From positions 1-48,447 of the forward strand of contig SVSQ01000006.1 in assembly GCA_015064245.1 (NCBI GenBank): 48,447 nt of DNA. Reading direction: 5' to 3'. The notes under the pieces are model-generated. The model had not been told where the DNA came from, made no database searches, and saw only the letters and a list, made by a program, of their open reading frames with translations. The position numbers and the translations under genes were made by a program. Positions within the stretch are counted from its first letter, which is position 1. Every line of letters starts with the position of its first letter. The stretch is from Oscillospiraceae bacterium (GTDB lineage: Bacteria > Bacillota > Clostridia > Oscillospirales > CAG-272). Of the stretch, positions 8,411 through 16,857 are shown piece after piece.

Positions 8411-9337
8411 ATGGCATCTAACAATAAATCTAATACGGCAAAAACGGCGGCTTCCAAAAAGAAATCCGGCTTTTCTCAGGCAATAGACAATCTTGCAAAA
8501 AAGCTCAACGGTAAAAAGCCCGATCAGAAGGAGATCGCGCGCCAGACGCTTCGTTTGAACAGAAAGCGTATCTTAACTCCCGATTCACCTTACGCGGTAA
8601 AAGAAGCCTACGTCAGTCTCAGAACCAAGCTTCTTCTCAGTATCGCTTCCGACGGAACGGACAACTGTAAAACCTTCGTTATCACCAGCCCCAACCCCTC
8701 TGAAGGTAAGTCTATCACTATCCTTAACACCGCAATAAGCTTCGCTATGCTGGGCAAGAATGTCCTGCTGGTGGACTGCGATATGAGACGTCCTAACGTC
8801 AGCCGTCTTCTGGACATCAGCTCAAAGAACGGACTCAGTAACCTTCTTACAGGTATAAACGAATGTCACGTCCGCACCTTCGAGGATCTCCCCATCTCCT
8901 TCATAACCGCGGGAGATATCCCTCCGAACCCCTCTGAGCTTCTTTCCTCCGAAGCGTTCAAGAACGCTGTCGCAAAGCTGAAAAAGAGCTACGATTATAT
9001 CTTCTTCGACGCTCCGCCTATCAACGTTGTTGCCGACGCGCAGATCATAGCGCCCATGGTTGACGGAGCTATCCTTCTCGTTCGTTCCGACAGCACTCTC
9101 TACACCGAGGCAAAGCAGGCTGAGGAAGCGCTCACTGCAGCAGGAGCAAAGATCTGCGGTATAGTTCTCAACGACGTTAATCTCAAGAGCTCCAAGTATT
9201 CTTACAACAAGTACAAATATAAGTATAAATACAGATACGGCTCTAAGTACGGTTATAAATACGGCGGATACCGCTCGCACTACTCCCGCGAGTCCGCTTA
9301 CGAGCACAAATACACCCTCGACGAAGAAGAAAAATAA
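8411..9337 (+). CDS. CpsD/CapB-family tyrosine kinase with Tyr-rich tail
   Basis: A 308-residue cytoplasmic bacterial tyrosine kinase. Walker A is in SPNPSEGKS, Walker A' in VLLVDCDMRRP and Walker B in YIFFDAPP. The final roughly 45 residues contain about 13 tyrosines spaced by Lys and Gly (SYNKYKYKYKYRYGSKYGYK and onward), which is the autophosphorylation cluster; this is unusually Tyr-rich. The N-terminal 60 residues are Lys-rich and probably disordered. It pairs with the CpsC membrane activator just upstream and is opposed by the CpsB phosphatase downstream. Phosphorylation cycles in this family control capsule or exopolysaccharide assembly. SD AAAGGAA is present. Confidence 0.92.
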   Translation: MASNNKSNTAKTAASKKKSGFSQAIDNLAKKLNGKKPDQKEIARQTLRLNRKRILTPDSPYAVKEAYVSLRTKLLLSIASDGTDNCKTFVITSPNPSEGKSITILNTAISFAMLGKNVLLVDCDMRRPNVSRLLDISSKNGLSNLLTGINECHVRTFEDLPISFITAGDIPPNPSELLSSEAFKNAVAKLKKSYDYIFFDAPPINVVADAQIIAPMVDGAILLVRSDSTLYTEAKQAEEALTAAGAKICGIVLNDVNLKSSKYSYNKYKYKYKYRYGSKYGYKYGGYRSHYSRESAYEHKYTLDEEEK

Positions 9338-9358
9338 TATTTTCACAATGAACTTAAA

Positions 9359-9436
9359 GTTTGAAAATAAGTTTTCAAACGACGCCTTTTGTGGCTTCTG
9401 AGCCGTAAAGTGTGGCTCAGATATGCCTACGGCATA
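9359..9436. repeat. Three tandem hairpins between cpsD and cpsB
   Basis: Three perfect short hairpins follow each other: GTTTGAAAA/TTTTCAAAC (9359-9380), CTGAGCC/GGCTCAG (9398-9420) and TATGCC/GGCATA (9422-9436). They have no T-run, so they are not simple terminators. They may lower or stabilise expression of cpsB relative to cpsD, whose start has only a weak ribosome binding site. This is inference. Confidence 0.55.
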
Positions 9437-9481
9437 CCGCCTCAAAACGCTAATTGTTTGCAGAAAGATATAGTCATATTC

Positions 9482-10168
9482 ATGAAAATTGATTTTCACT
9501 CCCACATTCTTCCCGGATGCGATCACGGCAGCAGACACCGCTCCACCTCCTGCGCTCAGCTCGAGTTGGCGGCAGAAGCGGGGATCGATACGATATGCGC
9601 CACGTCGCATTTTTACCCCGAGGTCAGAAATGTCCGCGATTACCTTGAGCGCCGCGACGCCTCGTACGCCGCTCTGATGGAATATCTGCCCAAAAATATG
9701 CGTGACCCTGAAAAAGCGCCAAGGATTCTTCTCGGCGCCGAGGTACTTATCTGCGAGGGCATCGCCCGTCTTCCGGACCTTGAAAAGCTTTGTCTTGAAG
9801 GCACTAACGTTCTGCTCCTTGAAATGCCCTTCACCCATTGGACGGAGAGTCATTTCGAGAGCGTTGAAGAGCTCCTTGAGCGCAAGGATATCCGTCCTGT
9901 GATCGCTCACGCCGACAGATATCATCCCGATGATATTGACCGTCTGCTGGACTACGAGATCCCGCTTCAGCTTAACGTTGATTCCCTTTGCAGTCTTTTC
10001 ATGCCTAAGCAGCTTAAAAGCTGGATAGAATACGGTCACGTCTGCGCCCTCGGAAGCGATATCCACGGTTCAGACGTCGGTTACGCGCCCTGGCTCAAGG
10101 CGGAGAAAAAGCTTAAAGGTAATTTCGATCTTATAATGGAACGAACCGAAGAGCTTATATTCGGTTAA
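9482..10168 (+). CDS. CpsB/YwqE-type PHP-fold tyrosine phosphatase
   Basis: A 228-residue metal-dependent protein-tyrosine phosphatase of the PHP superfamily. Metal ligands are visible in DFHSHILPGCDHG at the N-terminus, the His of CATSHFYPE, the Glu of LLGAEV, the His of VIAHADRYH and the D-x-H of SDIHGSD near the C-terminus. It dephosphorylates the CpsD kinase. The start at 9482 was chosen because the family begins with M-x-D-x-H-S-H; an in-frame ATG at 9389 adds 31 residues unlike the family. The ribosome binding site is poor (AGAAAG, 14 bases away). It is the last gene of the set, followed by a strong terminator. Confidence 0.9.
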   Translation: MKIDFHSHILPGCDHGSRHRSTSCAQLELAAEAGIDTICATSHFYPEVRNVRDYLERRDASYAALMEYLPKNMRDPEKAPRILLGAEVLICEGIARLPDLEKLCLEGTNVLLLEMPFTHWTESHFESVEELLERKDIRPVIAHADRYHPDDIDRLLDYEIPLQLNVDSLCSLFMPKQLKSWIEYGHVCALGSDIHGSDVGYAPWLKAEKKLKGNFDLIMERTEELIFG

Positions 10169-10211
10169 GCCGTTACCTCCCTCAAACACCGATTTCTATT
10201 TACAAAATAAA

Positions 10212-10255
10212 AAGGAATACCGGCTCTGATATGAACCCGTATTCCTTATTTTTTT
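10212..10255 (+). terminator. Terminator of the cps gene set
   Basis: AAGGAATAC pairs with GTATTCCTT and is followed by eight T residues interrupted once. It ends the cpsC-cpsD-cpsB transcript. Confidence 0.85.
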
Positions 10256-10343
10256 ACGCTCTGTCACACTATATGGATGATAATTTCAAATTTTGATTTG
10301 TAGGTGTGTTTGCAAACTTTTTTATACAAATCCCATTAATGTT

Positions 10344-10421
10344 TGTAGGGACCGGCGTCCTCGACGGTCCGTAAGATTTACGCTTTGTTTATGCGGACCG
10401 TCGAGGACGCCGGTCCCTACA
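10344..10421. repeat. Long perfect inverted repeat of the GTAGGGACCGGCG type
   Basis: Two 28-base arms (10344-10371 and 10394-10421) are perfect reverse complements around a 22-base loop. The arms start TGTAGGGACCGGCGTCC and include CTCGACGG. Shorter decayed relatives occur near 17640-17675 and 34828-34853. It lies between the cps terminator and the remB end and encodes nothing. It is probably a mobile palindromic unit. Confidence 0.8.
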
Positions 10422-10489
10422 TTTATAAGATGAAACTCACGCATAAACTCCAATTTATCAGTTATTTAATGTGACATAGCCTTTTTGTT

Positions 10490-10738
10490 TTATCTTATCG
10501 TAATTTCCGTTCTTCTTTTGAGTACTTTTGCAGCATACTGGGAAAGATATATTCTCCCGTCCGCCATTACGACGAAGGATTTCGGAATATCGTAACCCGT
10601 GCTTTCCACCAGACCTTTTTTCTCCGCGTTCTTCAGAAAGTCGCGCGTGGTCTTGGTTGAGGACGCTACGTCCATATCGAAGATTCCTACTATATCCTTG
10701 ATTTTTACTGTTTTTTCTGTTCCGATAGATATATACAT
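10490..10738 (-). CDS. remB: RemB-like DUF370 regulator
   Basis: An 82-residue protein of the DUF370 family. It starts MYISIGTEKTVKIKDIVGIF, matching the family N-terminus (MyI.lG....v...diVgIfD), followed by TKTTRDFL and a FVV segment. In Bacillus subtilis, RemB (YaaB) lies between recF and gyrB; here it also lies directly downstream of recF on the same strand, but no gyrB is visible. RemA/RemB proteins are DNA-binding regulators linked to matrix genes; the role here is inferred. The longer ORF (to 10786) was rejected because the family start is the internal Met at 10738. No Shine-Dalgarno is visible: the start follows a run of eleven A residues from the adjacent mosaic repeat. Confidence 0.82.
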   Translation of the reverse strand: MYISIGTEKTVKIKDIVGIFDMDVASSTKTTRDFLKNAEKKGLVESTGYDIPKSFVVMADGRIYLSQYAAKVLKRRTEITIR

Positions 10739-10751
10739 AGTTTTTTTTTTT

Positions 10752-11396
10752 ACGCCACTGTGGCGTGTAATTATTTTTGCGGTCAAACCGCAAGAGGTTT
10801 TGTTTGAGTAAAGTTTTTGTTTTTTATTAAGACGGTTATTTGAGTAAAGTTTATAATTTTTCTATTAAATTTCTTTTTATATAGATTTCGCGTTTTTCTT
10901 CCTTCTTTCGAGAAAGAAAGAAGAAGAAATGCGTGAATGCTACGCATTCTGCAAAAAGAAGAAAGAAAGCCCGTGGTAGATTTGGTACGGCACGCTGAAA
11001 ACGCGCTCGCATAAGCGGGCTCGCGGTTTTTCGCACATGAAATACTGCCGAGTTGCTACCGCAACTACCCAAGATAGGAAATAATTTCTTTACAGAGCAT
11101 GGAACTTTTACTTTCACCAAGGCGGGGATATCCGTAGATGTTCGCACAAAACCAGCAGTGTCACGCAAACGCTTCGCATTTTCGGGGTGTGCGGTGTAGT
11201 TTAAGGTGTAAATTTTAATGTTTATGGGTGAGATGATGTACGCACTATTTGAAATGGGGTGCACGGACGATTTCCGAAGGAAACACCCGAATATTCTGTG
11301 ACATTGATGCCCTCGCGGTGTCAATGTCACAGAAGCTTTTGCGGGTTTGCCGAAGGCATACAAGGCTTTCTCTCGAAAAGCGACTATATTCCTTTT
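10752..11396. repeat. Mosaic intergenic repeat, copy 2
   Basis: This is the longest copy and fills the remB-recF gap. From left: palindrome ACGCCAC/GTGGCGT (10752-10766), hairpin TTGCGGT/ACCGCAA (10777-10793), two TTTGAGTAAAG motifs (10803, 10839), the pyrimidine/purine hairpin, CCGTGGTAGA, a GC-rich hairpin (AAAACGCGCTCGC / GCTCGCGGTTTT), CTGCCGAGTTGCTACCGCAAC, ATGTTCGCACAAA, the central hairpin TGTGACATTGA/TCAATGTCACA (11297-11331) with GATGCC loop, and the end segment AAAAGCGACTATATTC touching the recF stop. Confidence 0.85.
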
Positions 11397-12452
11397 TCAC
11401 ATACAAATACTGCCGTTACTTACGGTGAAGATTTTACCCATGGGGATATCTTCGCAGCAGGTGATGATGACTTGGCGTGAACCGAGCTTTGAAAGAATGT
11501 ATTCTTTTCTGGTCTTATCCAGCTCCGAGAGAATATCGTCGAACAGGAAGACCGGGTACTCGCCCGTATCGTCCTTCGAAATCTCTCCCTCTGCAAGTTT
11601 CATCGCCAGAGCTATGCTTCGCTGTTGACCTTGCGACGCGTAGACGCGCGAATCGTTTCCGTTCAGTGTGACCTTTACATCGTCCTTATGGATACCGTAC
11701 AGCGTCGTCCCTGCGTAACGCTCCTTACGAACGTTCGAGGTCAGCAGACGCATATACTCGCTTTCATCGGCGGCAAGCGGGTAAAAAAGCTCCGCCTTCT
11801 CTCTTCCGCACGTCATATCGGAAATAATATCCGAAACGTAAGAAGAAAGCTTACAGACGTATTTTTCGCGGTACGCGGCTATAAACGCCGCTTCTCTTGC
11901 AAGCTCCGCGGACAGCACCTCTATCATTCCGTCGGACGTCGGACCTTCCTCGTCCTTCAAAACTGCGTTTCTGTGCTGCAGCAGCTTCTTATACTTTGAA
12001 AGCGACGCCATATACGCGGGATAAAGCTGAGATATTGCAATATCGCAAAAATTTCTCCGCTCGGCAGGACCTTCTTTAACTATAGATAAATGCTCGGGCG
12101 AAAACAGAACCGCTCTGAAAACCCCTATAAAATCGCTCATACGGGATATTTTTATCCCTTCTTTAAGACATATCTTTCTGTCGTTCCTAAAAAAACGTAC
12201 CTCGTGACAGCGATCGCGCTGTCCGTCTGAAAAGTCGATAGAGACTGAGCCGTATTCGCTTCCCATACGGATAAGCTCCTTATCCGTCGCAGATCGAAAG
12301 CTCTTTCCGCAGGCGAAATAGTAGATACCTTCAAGAAGATTAGTCTTACCCTGAGCGTTATTGCCGTAAAGAACGTTTACTCCGCCGTCAAGGTTTATTT
12401 CGGCGCTTTCTATATTTCGGTAATTCTGATAGGTTAATTTTTTACAGTACAT
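11397..12452 (-). CDS. recF: DNA replication/repair protein RecF
   Basis: A 351-residue SMC-like ATPase that helps load RecA at single-strand gaps together with RecO and RecR. The N-terminus (YCKKLTYQNYRNIESAEINL) is the family start. Walker A is in YGNNAQGKTNLLEGI near residue 35. The signature and Walker B lie in ASQGQQRSIALAMKLAE and FLFDDILSELD. Length is normal. It is downstream of dnaN on the same strand with a mosaic repeat between them; the small S4-domain gene that often lies between dnaN and recF is absent. No Shine-Dalgarno is visible; the start follows a hairpin (TTGCGGT/ACCGCAA) and an A-run. Confidence 0.96.
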   Translation of the reverse strand: MYCKKLTYQNYRNIESAEINLDGGVNVLYGNNAQGKTNLLEGIYYFACGKSFRSATDKELIRMGSEYGSVSIDFSDGQRDRCHEVRFFRNDRKICLKEGIKISRMSDFIGVFRAVLFSPEHLSIVKEGPAERRNFCDIAISQLYPAYMASLSKYKKLLQHRNAVLKDEEGPTSDGMIEVLSAELAREAAFIAAYREKYVCKLSSYVSDIISDMTCGREKAELFYPLAADESEYMRLLTSNVRKERYAGTTLYGIHKDDVKVTLNGNDSRVYASQGQQRSIALAMKLAEGEISKDDTGEYPVFLFDDILSELDKTRKEYILSKLGSRQVIITCCEDIPMGKIFTVSNGSICM

Positions 12453-12463
12453 TATGATTTTTT

Positions 12464-12672
12464 TTGCGGTAATACCGCAAGAGTTTTTATTTGAGTAAAA
12501 TTTTTCTTGTTTGTGGGTAAGAAATGTACGCTCTTGTTGGAAAGGGAAACACGGACTCTTTCCGAAGGAAACACCCGAATATTCTGTGACATTGATGCCC
12601 TCGCGGTGTCAATGTCACAGAAGTTTTGCGGAGCTTTTTCAAAAGCGACCGTAATTCCTTCTCCAAAACATA
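12464..12672. repeat. Mosaic intergenic repeat, copy 3 (short form)
   Basis: A short copy between recF start and dnaN stop. It holds only the two end parts: hairpin TTGCGGT/ACCGCAA (12464-12480) with TTTGAGTAAA (12490-12499), then TTTGTGGGTAAGAAATG, the CCGAAGGAAA segment, central hairpin TGTGACATTGA/TCAATGTCACA (12585-12619) and the AAAAGCGACCGTAATTC end. The central hairpin is identical to that of copy 2. The middle modules are missing, so the family is modular. Confidence 0.85.
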
Positions 12673-12683
12673 GTGTAAATTTT

Positions 12684-13826
12684 TTAGTCCTTCATACGAA
12701 TAGGCAGGACGAGATATAAGAAATCCTCGTCTTCGTTCTGCTCGCAGGGCTTGATGACCATACAGGAAAGAGGAGTATTCATCTCGCAGTGAACCTTCTC
12801 GGTATCGCAAGCGCGGAGAGCGTCAAGGAGATAACGGCAGTTGAATCCGATGTCAATACTACTCTTAACACCCTCGACATCAAGCTTATCGGAAACTCTT
12901 CCGTTAGCGGAAACAGAGGAGATAAGAAGCTCTTCGGGAGTAAAGCTGAATTTAACGTAGCTCTTGGTCTGACCGAGAGTTCTGTCCTCAGAAACGAGGA
13001 AAGCTCTTTCAAGACTGCGAATGAGAGTCTCCGTCTCAAGCTCAGCTACGATCTTGCAGGTAGTAGGAATGAACTTATTGTAGTCCAGATACTCACCGTC
13101 TATAAGACGGGAGAAGAACAGGACTCCGCCCGCTTCAAATACTGCGTTTCTTCTGGTAACGGTGATCTGAATATCGTTTTCCTCCTCCTTGAGCATCTTG
13201 AGAAGCTCGGTAAGAGTCTTACCGGGAAGAATGAAGCTGACCTCGGGCTTCGCGTCTGTAACGGAGGTAACGTCGCAAACCTGCTCTCTTACAGCCAGAC
13301 GGTTTCCGTCGCAAGCGACGATCTGAAGTCTGTTTTCGCTGAAGACGAAGTAAGCGCCATTAAGAGCCGCTCTGTTCTCGTTCTGAGCCACCGCAAATGA
13401 AGTCTTGACTATCATAGAACGGAGAACGCCCTGATTGACGTTGAACTTCATATCGCTTCTGAACTCGGGAAGAGTCGGGAAGTCGGAGCCGTTGATAGCG
13501 CTGAGCTCGAACTCCGAATGACCTGACTTGATGGTGATTATGTTACTGTTATTTACGGAGACCTCCATCTCGCCCTCGGGCATGGTTCTGATGATCTGAT
13601 TGAAGCGCGCTCCGTTGATAACGTAGCTTCCCGGAACGACGACCTTCGCGGGGATCTTGACTCTGAATCCCTTTTCAAGGTCGAAGGAAGTAAGTGTGCA
13701 TGCGTCGTCGCCGTTTGTAGTTATAAGGATACCTTCAACTGCGGCGAGAGTGTTCTTATTTGATACCGCGCCCATAAGAGGAGCGACGGCTTCTGTAAGT
13801 ATATTTTTGTCGACGAGTATTTTCAT
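12684..13826 (-). CDS. dnaN: DNA polymerase III beta subunit (sliding clamp)
   Basis: A 380-residue protein of three repeated clamp domains forming a ring dimer around DNA that tethers polymerase III. The N-terminus MKILVDKNILTEAVAPLMGA is typical, and the peptide-binding cleft region near the C-terminus ends in YLVLPIRMKD (usual pattern LI.P.R). Length is slightly longer than average. SD AAAGGAAAA precedes the start. The origin-like region lies between its start and dnaA, so the dnaA transcript may cross the origin to reach it. Its stop is followed within a few bases by the end of repeat copy 3. Confidence 0.97.
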   Translation of the reverse strand: MKILVDKNILTEAVAPLMGAVSNKNTLAAVEGILITTNGDDACTLTSFDLEKGFRVKIPAKVVVPGSYVINGARFNQIIRTMPEGEMEVSVNNSNIITIKSGHSEFELSAINGSDFPTLPEFRSDMKFNVNQGVLRSMIVKTSFAVAQNENRAALNGAYFVFSENRLQIVACDGNRLAVREQVCDVTSVTDAKPEVSFILPGKTLTELLKMLKEEENDIQITVTRRNAVFEAGGVLFFSRLIDGEYLDYNKFIPTTCKIVAELETETLIRSLERAFLVSEDRTLGQTKSYVKFSFTPEELLISSVSANGRVSDKLDVEGVKSSIDIGFNCRYLLDALRACDTEKVHCEMNTPLSCMVIKPCEQNEDEDFLYLVLPIRMKD

Positions 13827-13859
13827 TTTTTACTTTTCCTTTCTTTTTATTTTCGGCAC

Positions 13860-14137
13860 GTATATATTCTTATTTTAAATTTTAAAATTTTTAAAATAAA
13901 TTTTTCTCGACTGAAATTCAAATTTGAAATTTAGAAATTTCAGAATTTTGAAAAATATCGAAAACGATAAATTTTAGATCGAATTTAAATAAATTGGATT
14001 TTTTTAGTAGTAGTAGTCGTAGCGGTAGTAGCAGTAGGGCGTGTGTAAATTGTGGAAAAGTACGCTCAGCCCTTTTGCTGTCTGCAAAAAACGCTGTGGG
14101 TAATACTCTCGTTTTTTGTAGAAAAATATGTGGGTTT
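13860..14137. other. Putative oriC: AT-rich region, DnaA-trio and DnaA boxes
   Basis: Read from dnaA toward dnaN: DnaA-box-like sites TGTGGGTAA (14095-14103) and TGTGGAAAA (14051-14059), each one mismatch from TGTGGATAA; a short GC-containing spacer; eleven in-phase triplets (14005-14037), eight of them exactly TAG; a T-run; and then about 130 bases of almost pure A/T (13865-14000). The order boxes, trio, AT-rich between dnaA and dnaN is that of the Bacillus subtilis basal unwinding region. The dnaA-rpmH gap shows no boxes. G-runs occur at 14174-14190. Confidence 0.75.
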
Positions 14138-14200
14138 TATGTTTATAAGTGCTGTTTTGGTTATGGTTTTGTTGGGGAAGGGATGGGGGGTATTTGTGTA

Positions 14201-14753
14201 AATGGTTTTGCGGTCAAACCTCAAGAGAATTTTTTTGTAAATTTGTTTTAAGCCACCGTGGTGTATTGAGGATAATTTTTATTTTTCTATTAAAGATTCT
14301 TTATGTTAAAGATTTCGCGTTTTTCTTCCTTCTTTCGAGAAAGAAAGAAGAAAAATGCTCGCAAAAAGAAGAAAGAAAGACCGTGGTAGATTTTTAACGG
14401 CTCGCCGAACCCCCTCGCGTAACACACTTCGTGTGCTCGGGGGTTGGGTACAAAAGCTTCCGCAACGGTCTGCCGAATATTTCGGGCTTTTCGAAGAAAA
14501 GTTTCGACTGTGTCGAAAAGAAATATTCGAGGGGGATACCCGCAGATGTTCGCACAAGGTACACGGTATCACTGCTACCGCAACACCCTAAAGCGGGTAA
14601 ATAATTTATTTACGGAGTCTGTTACTTAAATCTCCACTAAACATTTTCGAAGATTTCGGTCTTTTTTCGTTAGAAAAAAGTTTCGACCTCGTCGAAAAGA
14701 AAGCTTCGAGGGGTGACACACACCTATGTTCGCTCAAACAAATCAGTGTCACC
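14201..14753. repeat. Mosaic intergenic repeat, copy 4
   Basis: It lies between the origin region and the dnaA stop. It contains a degenerate GCGGT element, the CCACCGTGG palindrome, the pyrimidine/purine hairpin, CCGTGGTAGATTTTTAACGG and hairpin AACCCCC/GGGGGTT with an inner ACAC/GTGT stem (14408-14445). Then come two tandem copies of the forked element (14474-14529 and 14648-14708), each followed by the ATGTTCGC hairpin (14535-14570 with GATACC/GGTATC; 14712-14753 with GGTGACAC/GTGTCACC). The last hairpin touches the dnaA stop codon. There is no central GATGCC hairpin. Confidence 0.85.
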
Positions 14754-16228
14754 TAAGACTTAATTTCCTTGATGAGTTCGTTGATTTCGATTTCGAGAGT
14801 GGAGTTATTTTTAATTTCGGTATCTATGATACGGAAGGAAGCGAGAACGGTAGTATGGTCGCGGTTGAGGATCTTACCGATCTGAGGATAGGAAAGATCT
14901 GCGAGCCTTCTCATAAGATAGATACTGATATGTCTGGCGTTGGAAATAACGCCGGACTTCTTCTTACTGTAAATATCATCGGTAGAAACACCGTACTTGA
15001 TAGCAACCTTCTTGACTATCTTTTCGGGCGTTACGTTTACGGAGCCGTTATTGACCAAAAGGTCGGCGATGCACTTCTGAACCAGCGGAATGGTTATCTC
15101 CTCTCCCGTGAGAAGACTGTAAGCGATGATCCTCTTTATTGCTCCCTCTATCTGACGAACGTTATTGGTCAGCTTCTCGGCGAGGAAGGTAAGCACCTCG
15201 TTTGAAAATTCCTTTCCGAGTCCTTCAGCCTTTTTTTTCATGATCGCTATACGAAGCTCAAAGTCCGGGGGCTGAATATCAGCGGAAAGTCCCCACTCGA
15301 ATCTCGTACGGAGACGCTCCTCCAGCTTCTGTATATCTCTTGCCGGACGGTCGGAAGTCAGGATTATCTGCTTCTTATGCTCGTAAAGGTCGTTGAACGT
15401 ATGGAAAAATTCCTCCTGAGTGGAATCCTTACCTGCGATGAAGTGAATGTCGTCGATCAGCAGAACGTCCGCCTTTCTGTATTTCTCACGGAACTGGTCC
15501 GGATGTCCGTGAGCGATGCTGGCGATCATCTCGTTGGTGAAATCCTCACCTTTGATGTAGATGATATTGTAGTTCGGATGATTTTTATGTATCTCGTTTG
15601 TGATAGCGTACAGAAGGTGAGTCTTTCCGAGACCGCTTGGTCCGTAAACGAACAGGGGGTTGTACGAATGAGCGGGGTTCTTGGCTACCGAAGTACACGC
15701 GGCGTAAACGAATTTATTGGACGCTCCTACGATGAAGTTATCGAAGGTGTACTCAGACGAATGCTCGTTTTCGGGGCTGATAACTCCCGAGGACGGCTGC
15801 TTCTCGGCGGAAAACGACTCCTCTTCAAAAGGAAACTCCTGTTTGTGTGACGGAGGAACGGGCTTGACCGGAGTTACGATGTCAACGGTAGGCTTTACCG
15901 GCGTTTTCATGAACATATCCTTCTGCTCGGCGTCCTCTTTTATATACTCGTCCTCTCTCTTCTGAGAGTCCTCGATCGACGCGAGATCGGATGTGAATTC
16001 CAGACTTACCGGACAGCCCATGATGTTCTCTATAGACTCGGATATGGTGGCGGAGTGGTTTGATTCAAGGATCTTACGCTTCAGATCGCTAGGGACGAAG
16101 ATGACAGCCTTTGTGTCCGTAAGCAGAGCCAGACGCAGATCTTTGATGAAAGCGGTCATAAAAGCGTCGGAATATTTGGTTTTGAGATATTCGAGAGCAA
16201 GGCTCCAAATTTCGTCAAGTTCCTGCAT
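14753..16228 (-). CDS. dnaA: Chromosomal replication initiator DnaA
   Basis: A 491-residue AAA+ initiator. Domain I is at about 1-90 (LDEIWSLALEYLKTKYSDAF); a long acidic, Pro-rich linker (domain II) covers about 90-150. Domain III has Walker A GPSGLGKTHLL, Walker B LLIDDIHF and the Arg-finger region. Domain IV carries the DNA-binding signature NRDHTTVLASF near the C-terminus. It binds the boxes described at 14051-14103 and 25388-25493. It is longer than many DnaA proteins because of the linker. The start at 16228 has AAAGGATATCC upstream. The stop codon TAG directly abuts the hairpin of repeat copy 4. The divergent gene is rpmH. Confidence 0.98.
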   Translation of the reverse strand: MQELDEIWSLALEYLKTKYSDAFMTAFIKDLRLALLTDTKAVIFVPSDLKRKILESNHSATISESIENIMGCPVSLEFTSDLASIEDSQKREDEYIKEDAEQKDMFMKTPVKPTVDIVTPVKPVPPSHKQEFPFEEESFSAEKQPSSGVISPENEHSSEYTFDNFIVGASNKFVYAACTSVAKNPAHSYNPLFVYGPSGLGKTHLLYAITNEIHKNHPNYNIIYIKGEDFTNEMIASIAHGHPDQFREKYRKADVLLIDDIHFIAGKDSTQEEFFHTFNDLYEHKKQIILTSDRPARDIQKLEERLRTRFEWGLSADIQPPDFELRIAIMKKKAEGLGKEFSNEVLTFLAEKLTNNVRQIEGAIKRIIAYSLLTGEEITIPLVQKCIADLLVNNGSVNVTPEKIVKKVAIKYGVSTDDIYSKKKSGVISNARHISIYLMRRLADLSYPQIGKILNRDHTTVLASFRIIDTEIKNNSTLEIEINELIKEIKS

Positions 16229-16433
16229 TTTGTATGGATATCCTTTCTTCCTGTATTTTTAAGTCAGATATTTTATCTTAATATTTAGTGTATAATTAAA
16301 ATAAATATAATTATTCCTTTTAATTATATCATATATTTATAAATATTGAAACAGAATTTTGTAAATTTTTTATTTTCGACACGGTCGGTGTAAAATTTAA
16401 TTGTTAAAAAAATGTAAAATAATAAAAAACTGC

Positions 16434-16462
16434 TTGACAATCGGGGATTGATTAGTTATAAT
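16434..16462 (+). promoter_or_regulatory. Consensus promoter of rpmH
   Basis: TTGACA (16434-16439), a 17-base spacer and TATAAT (16457-16462) match the consensus at all positions, 62 bases upstream of the rpmH start. The rest of the dnaA-rpmH gap (16229-16433) is very AT-rich, with no DnaA box found; a weak minus-strand TATAAT near 16322 may serve dnaA. Confidence 0.85.
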
Positions 16463-16523
16463 GAAAATTACGATGCAGACTTATGCGTAAAACAGAATTA
16501 TTAAGGAAACGGAGGTGTTTGAT

Positions 16524-16658
16524 ATGCTTAGAACATACCAGCCGAAGAAGCGCCAGAGAAAAAAGGAACACGGCTTTCGTAAGCGTATGAAAACCGCAAA
16601 CGGAAGAAAGGTTCTGAAGAGAAGACGTGCAAAAGGAAGAGAAAGACTCACATACTAA
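16524..16658 (+). CDS. rpmH: 50S ribosomal protein L34
   Basis: A 44-residue basic ribosomal protein starting [20 protein letters not shown], with the family [20 protein letters not shown] core and C-terminal LTY. It sits in the large-subunit rRNA. Length is the normal 44. GGAGGTG lies 7 bases upstream of the ATG. It begins the rpmH-rnpA-yidD-yidC-jag-mnmE run that diverges from dnaA, the usual arrangement. A strong terminator follows, so part of the transcript ends right after it, giving more L34 than downstream products. Confidence 0.98.
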   Translation: MLRTYQPKKRQRKKEHGFRKRMKTANGRKVLKRRRAKGRERLTY

Positions 16659-16689
16659 TTCTTTCTTACACCGATTGTAAAATGATGGT

Positions 16690-16735
16690 CACGCAAGTGG
16701 GACATTCTGCGTGTTTTCACTTGCGTGTTTTTCTT
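16690..16735 (+). terminator. Terminator after rpmH
   Basis: CACGCAAGTG pairs with CACTTGCGTG and is followed by TTTTTCTT. A second weaker hairpin with a seven-T run, GATGAA/TTCATC (16793-16834), lies just before rnpA. No separate rnpA promoter was recognised, so readthrough is likely. Confidence 0.85.
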
Positions 16736-16857
16736 CAAAAATCTGAAATCTGAAATTTTGCAAGCAACAATACTGAATACTGATTTAAAGAAGATGAACG
16801 CAGGTCTTGAAAAGCTCCGGTTTCATCTTTTTTTCGTAAATGGGAAATTTTTGTTAT

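Noticed and set aside
8822-10066. 414-residue minus-strand ORF across cpsD and cpsB
   Set aside because: It overlaps two well-recognised genes on the plus strand and shows no family motif.
14174-14190. G-quadruplex near oriC (GGGG, GGG, GGGGGG)
   Set aside because: Only three separate G-runs, so a four-strand structure would need splitting of one run without a loop.
14726-15205. Plus-strand ORFs opposite dnaA, such as 14726-15205
   Set aside because: They arise from codon bias of dnaA and dnaN on the other strand; no motif or ribosome binding site.
16229-16433. oriC in the dnaA-rpmH gap
   Set aside because: AT-rich and in a common origin position, but no DnaA box or trio was found there; the dnaA-dnaN gap fits better.
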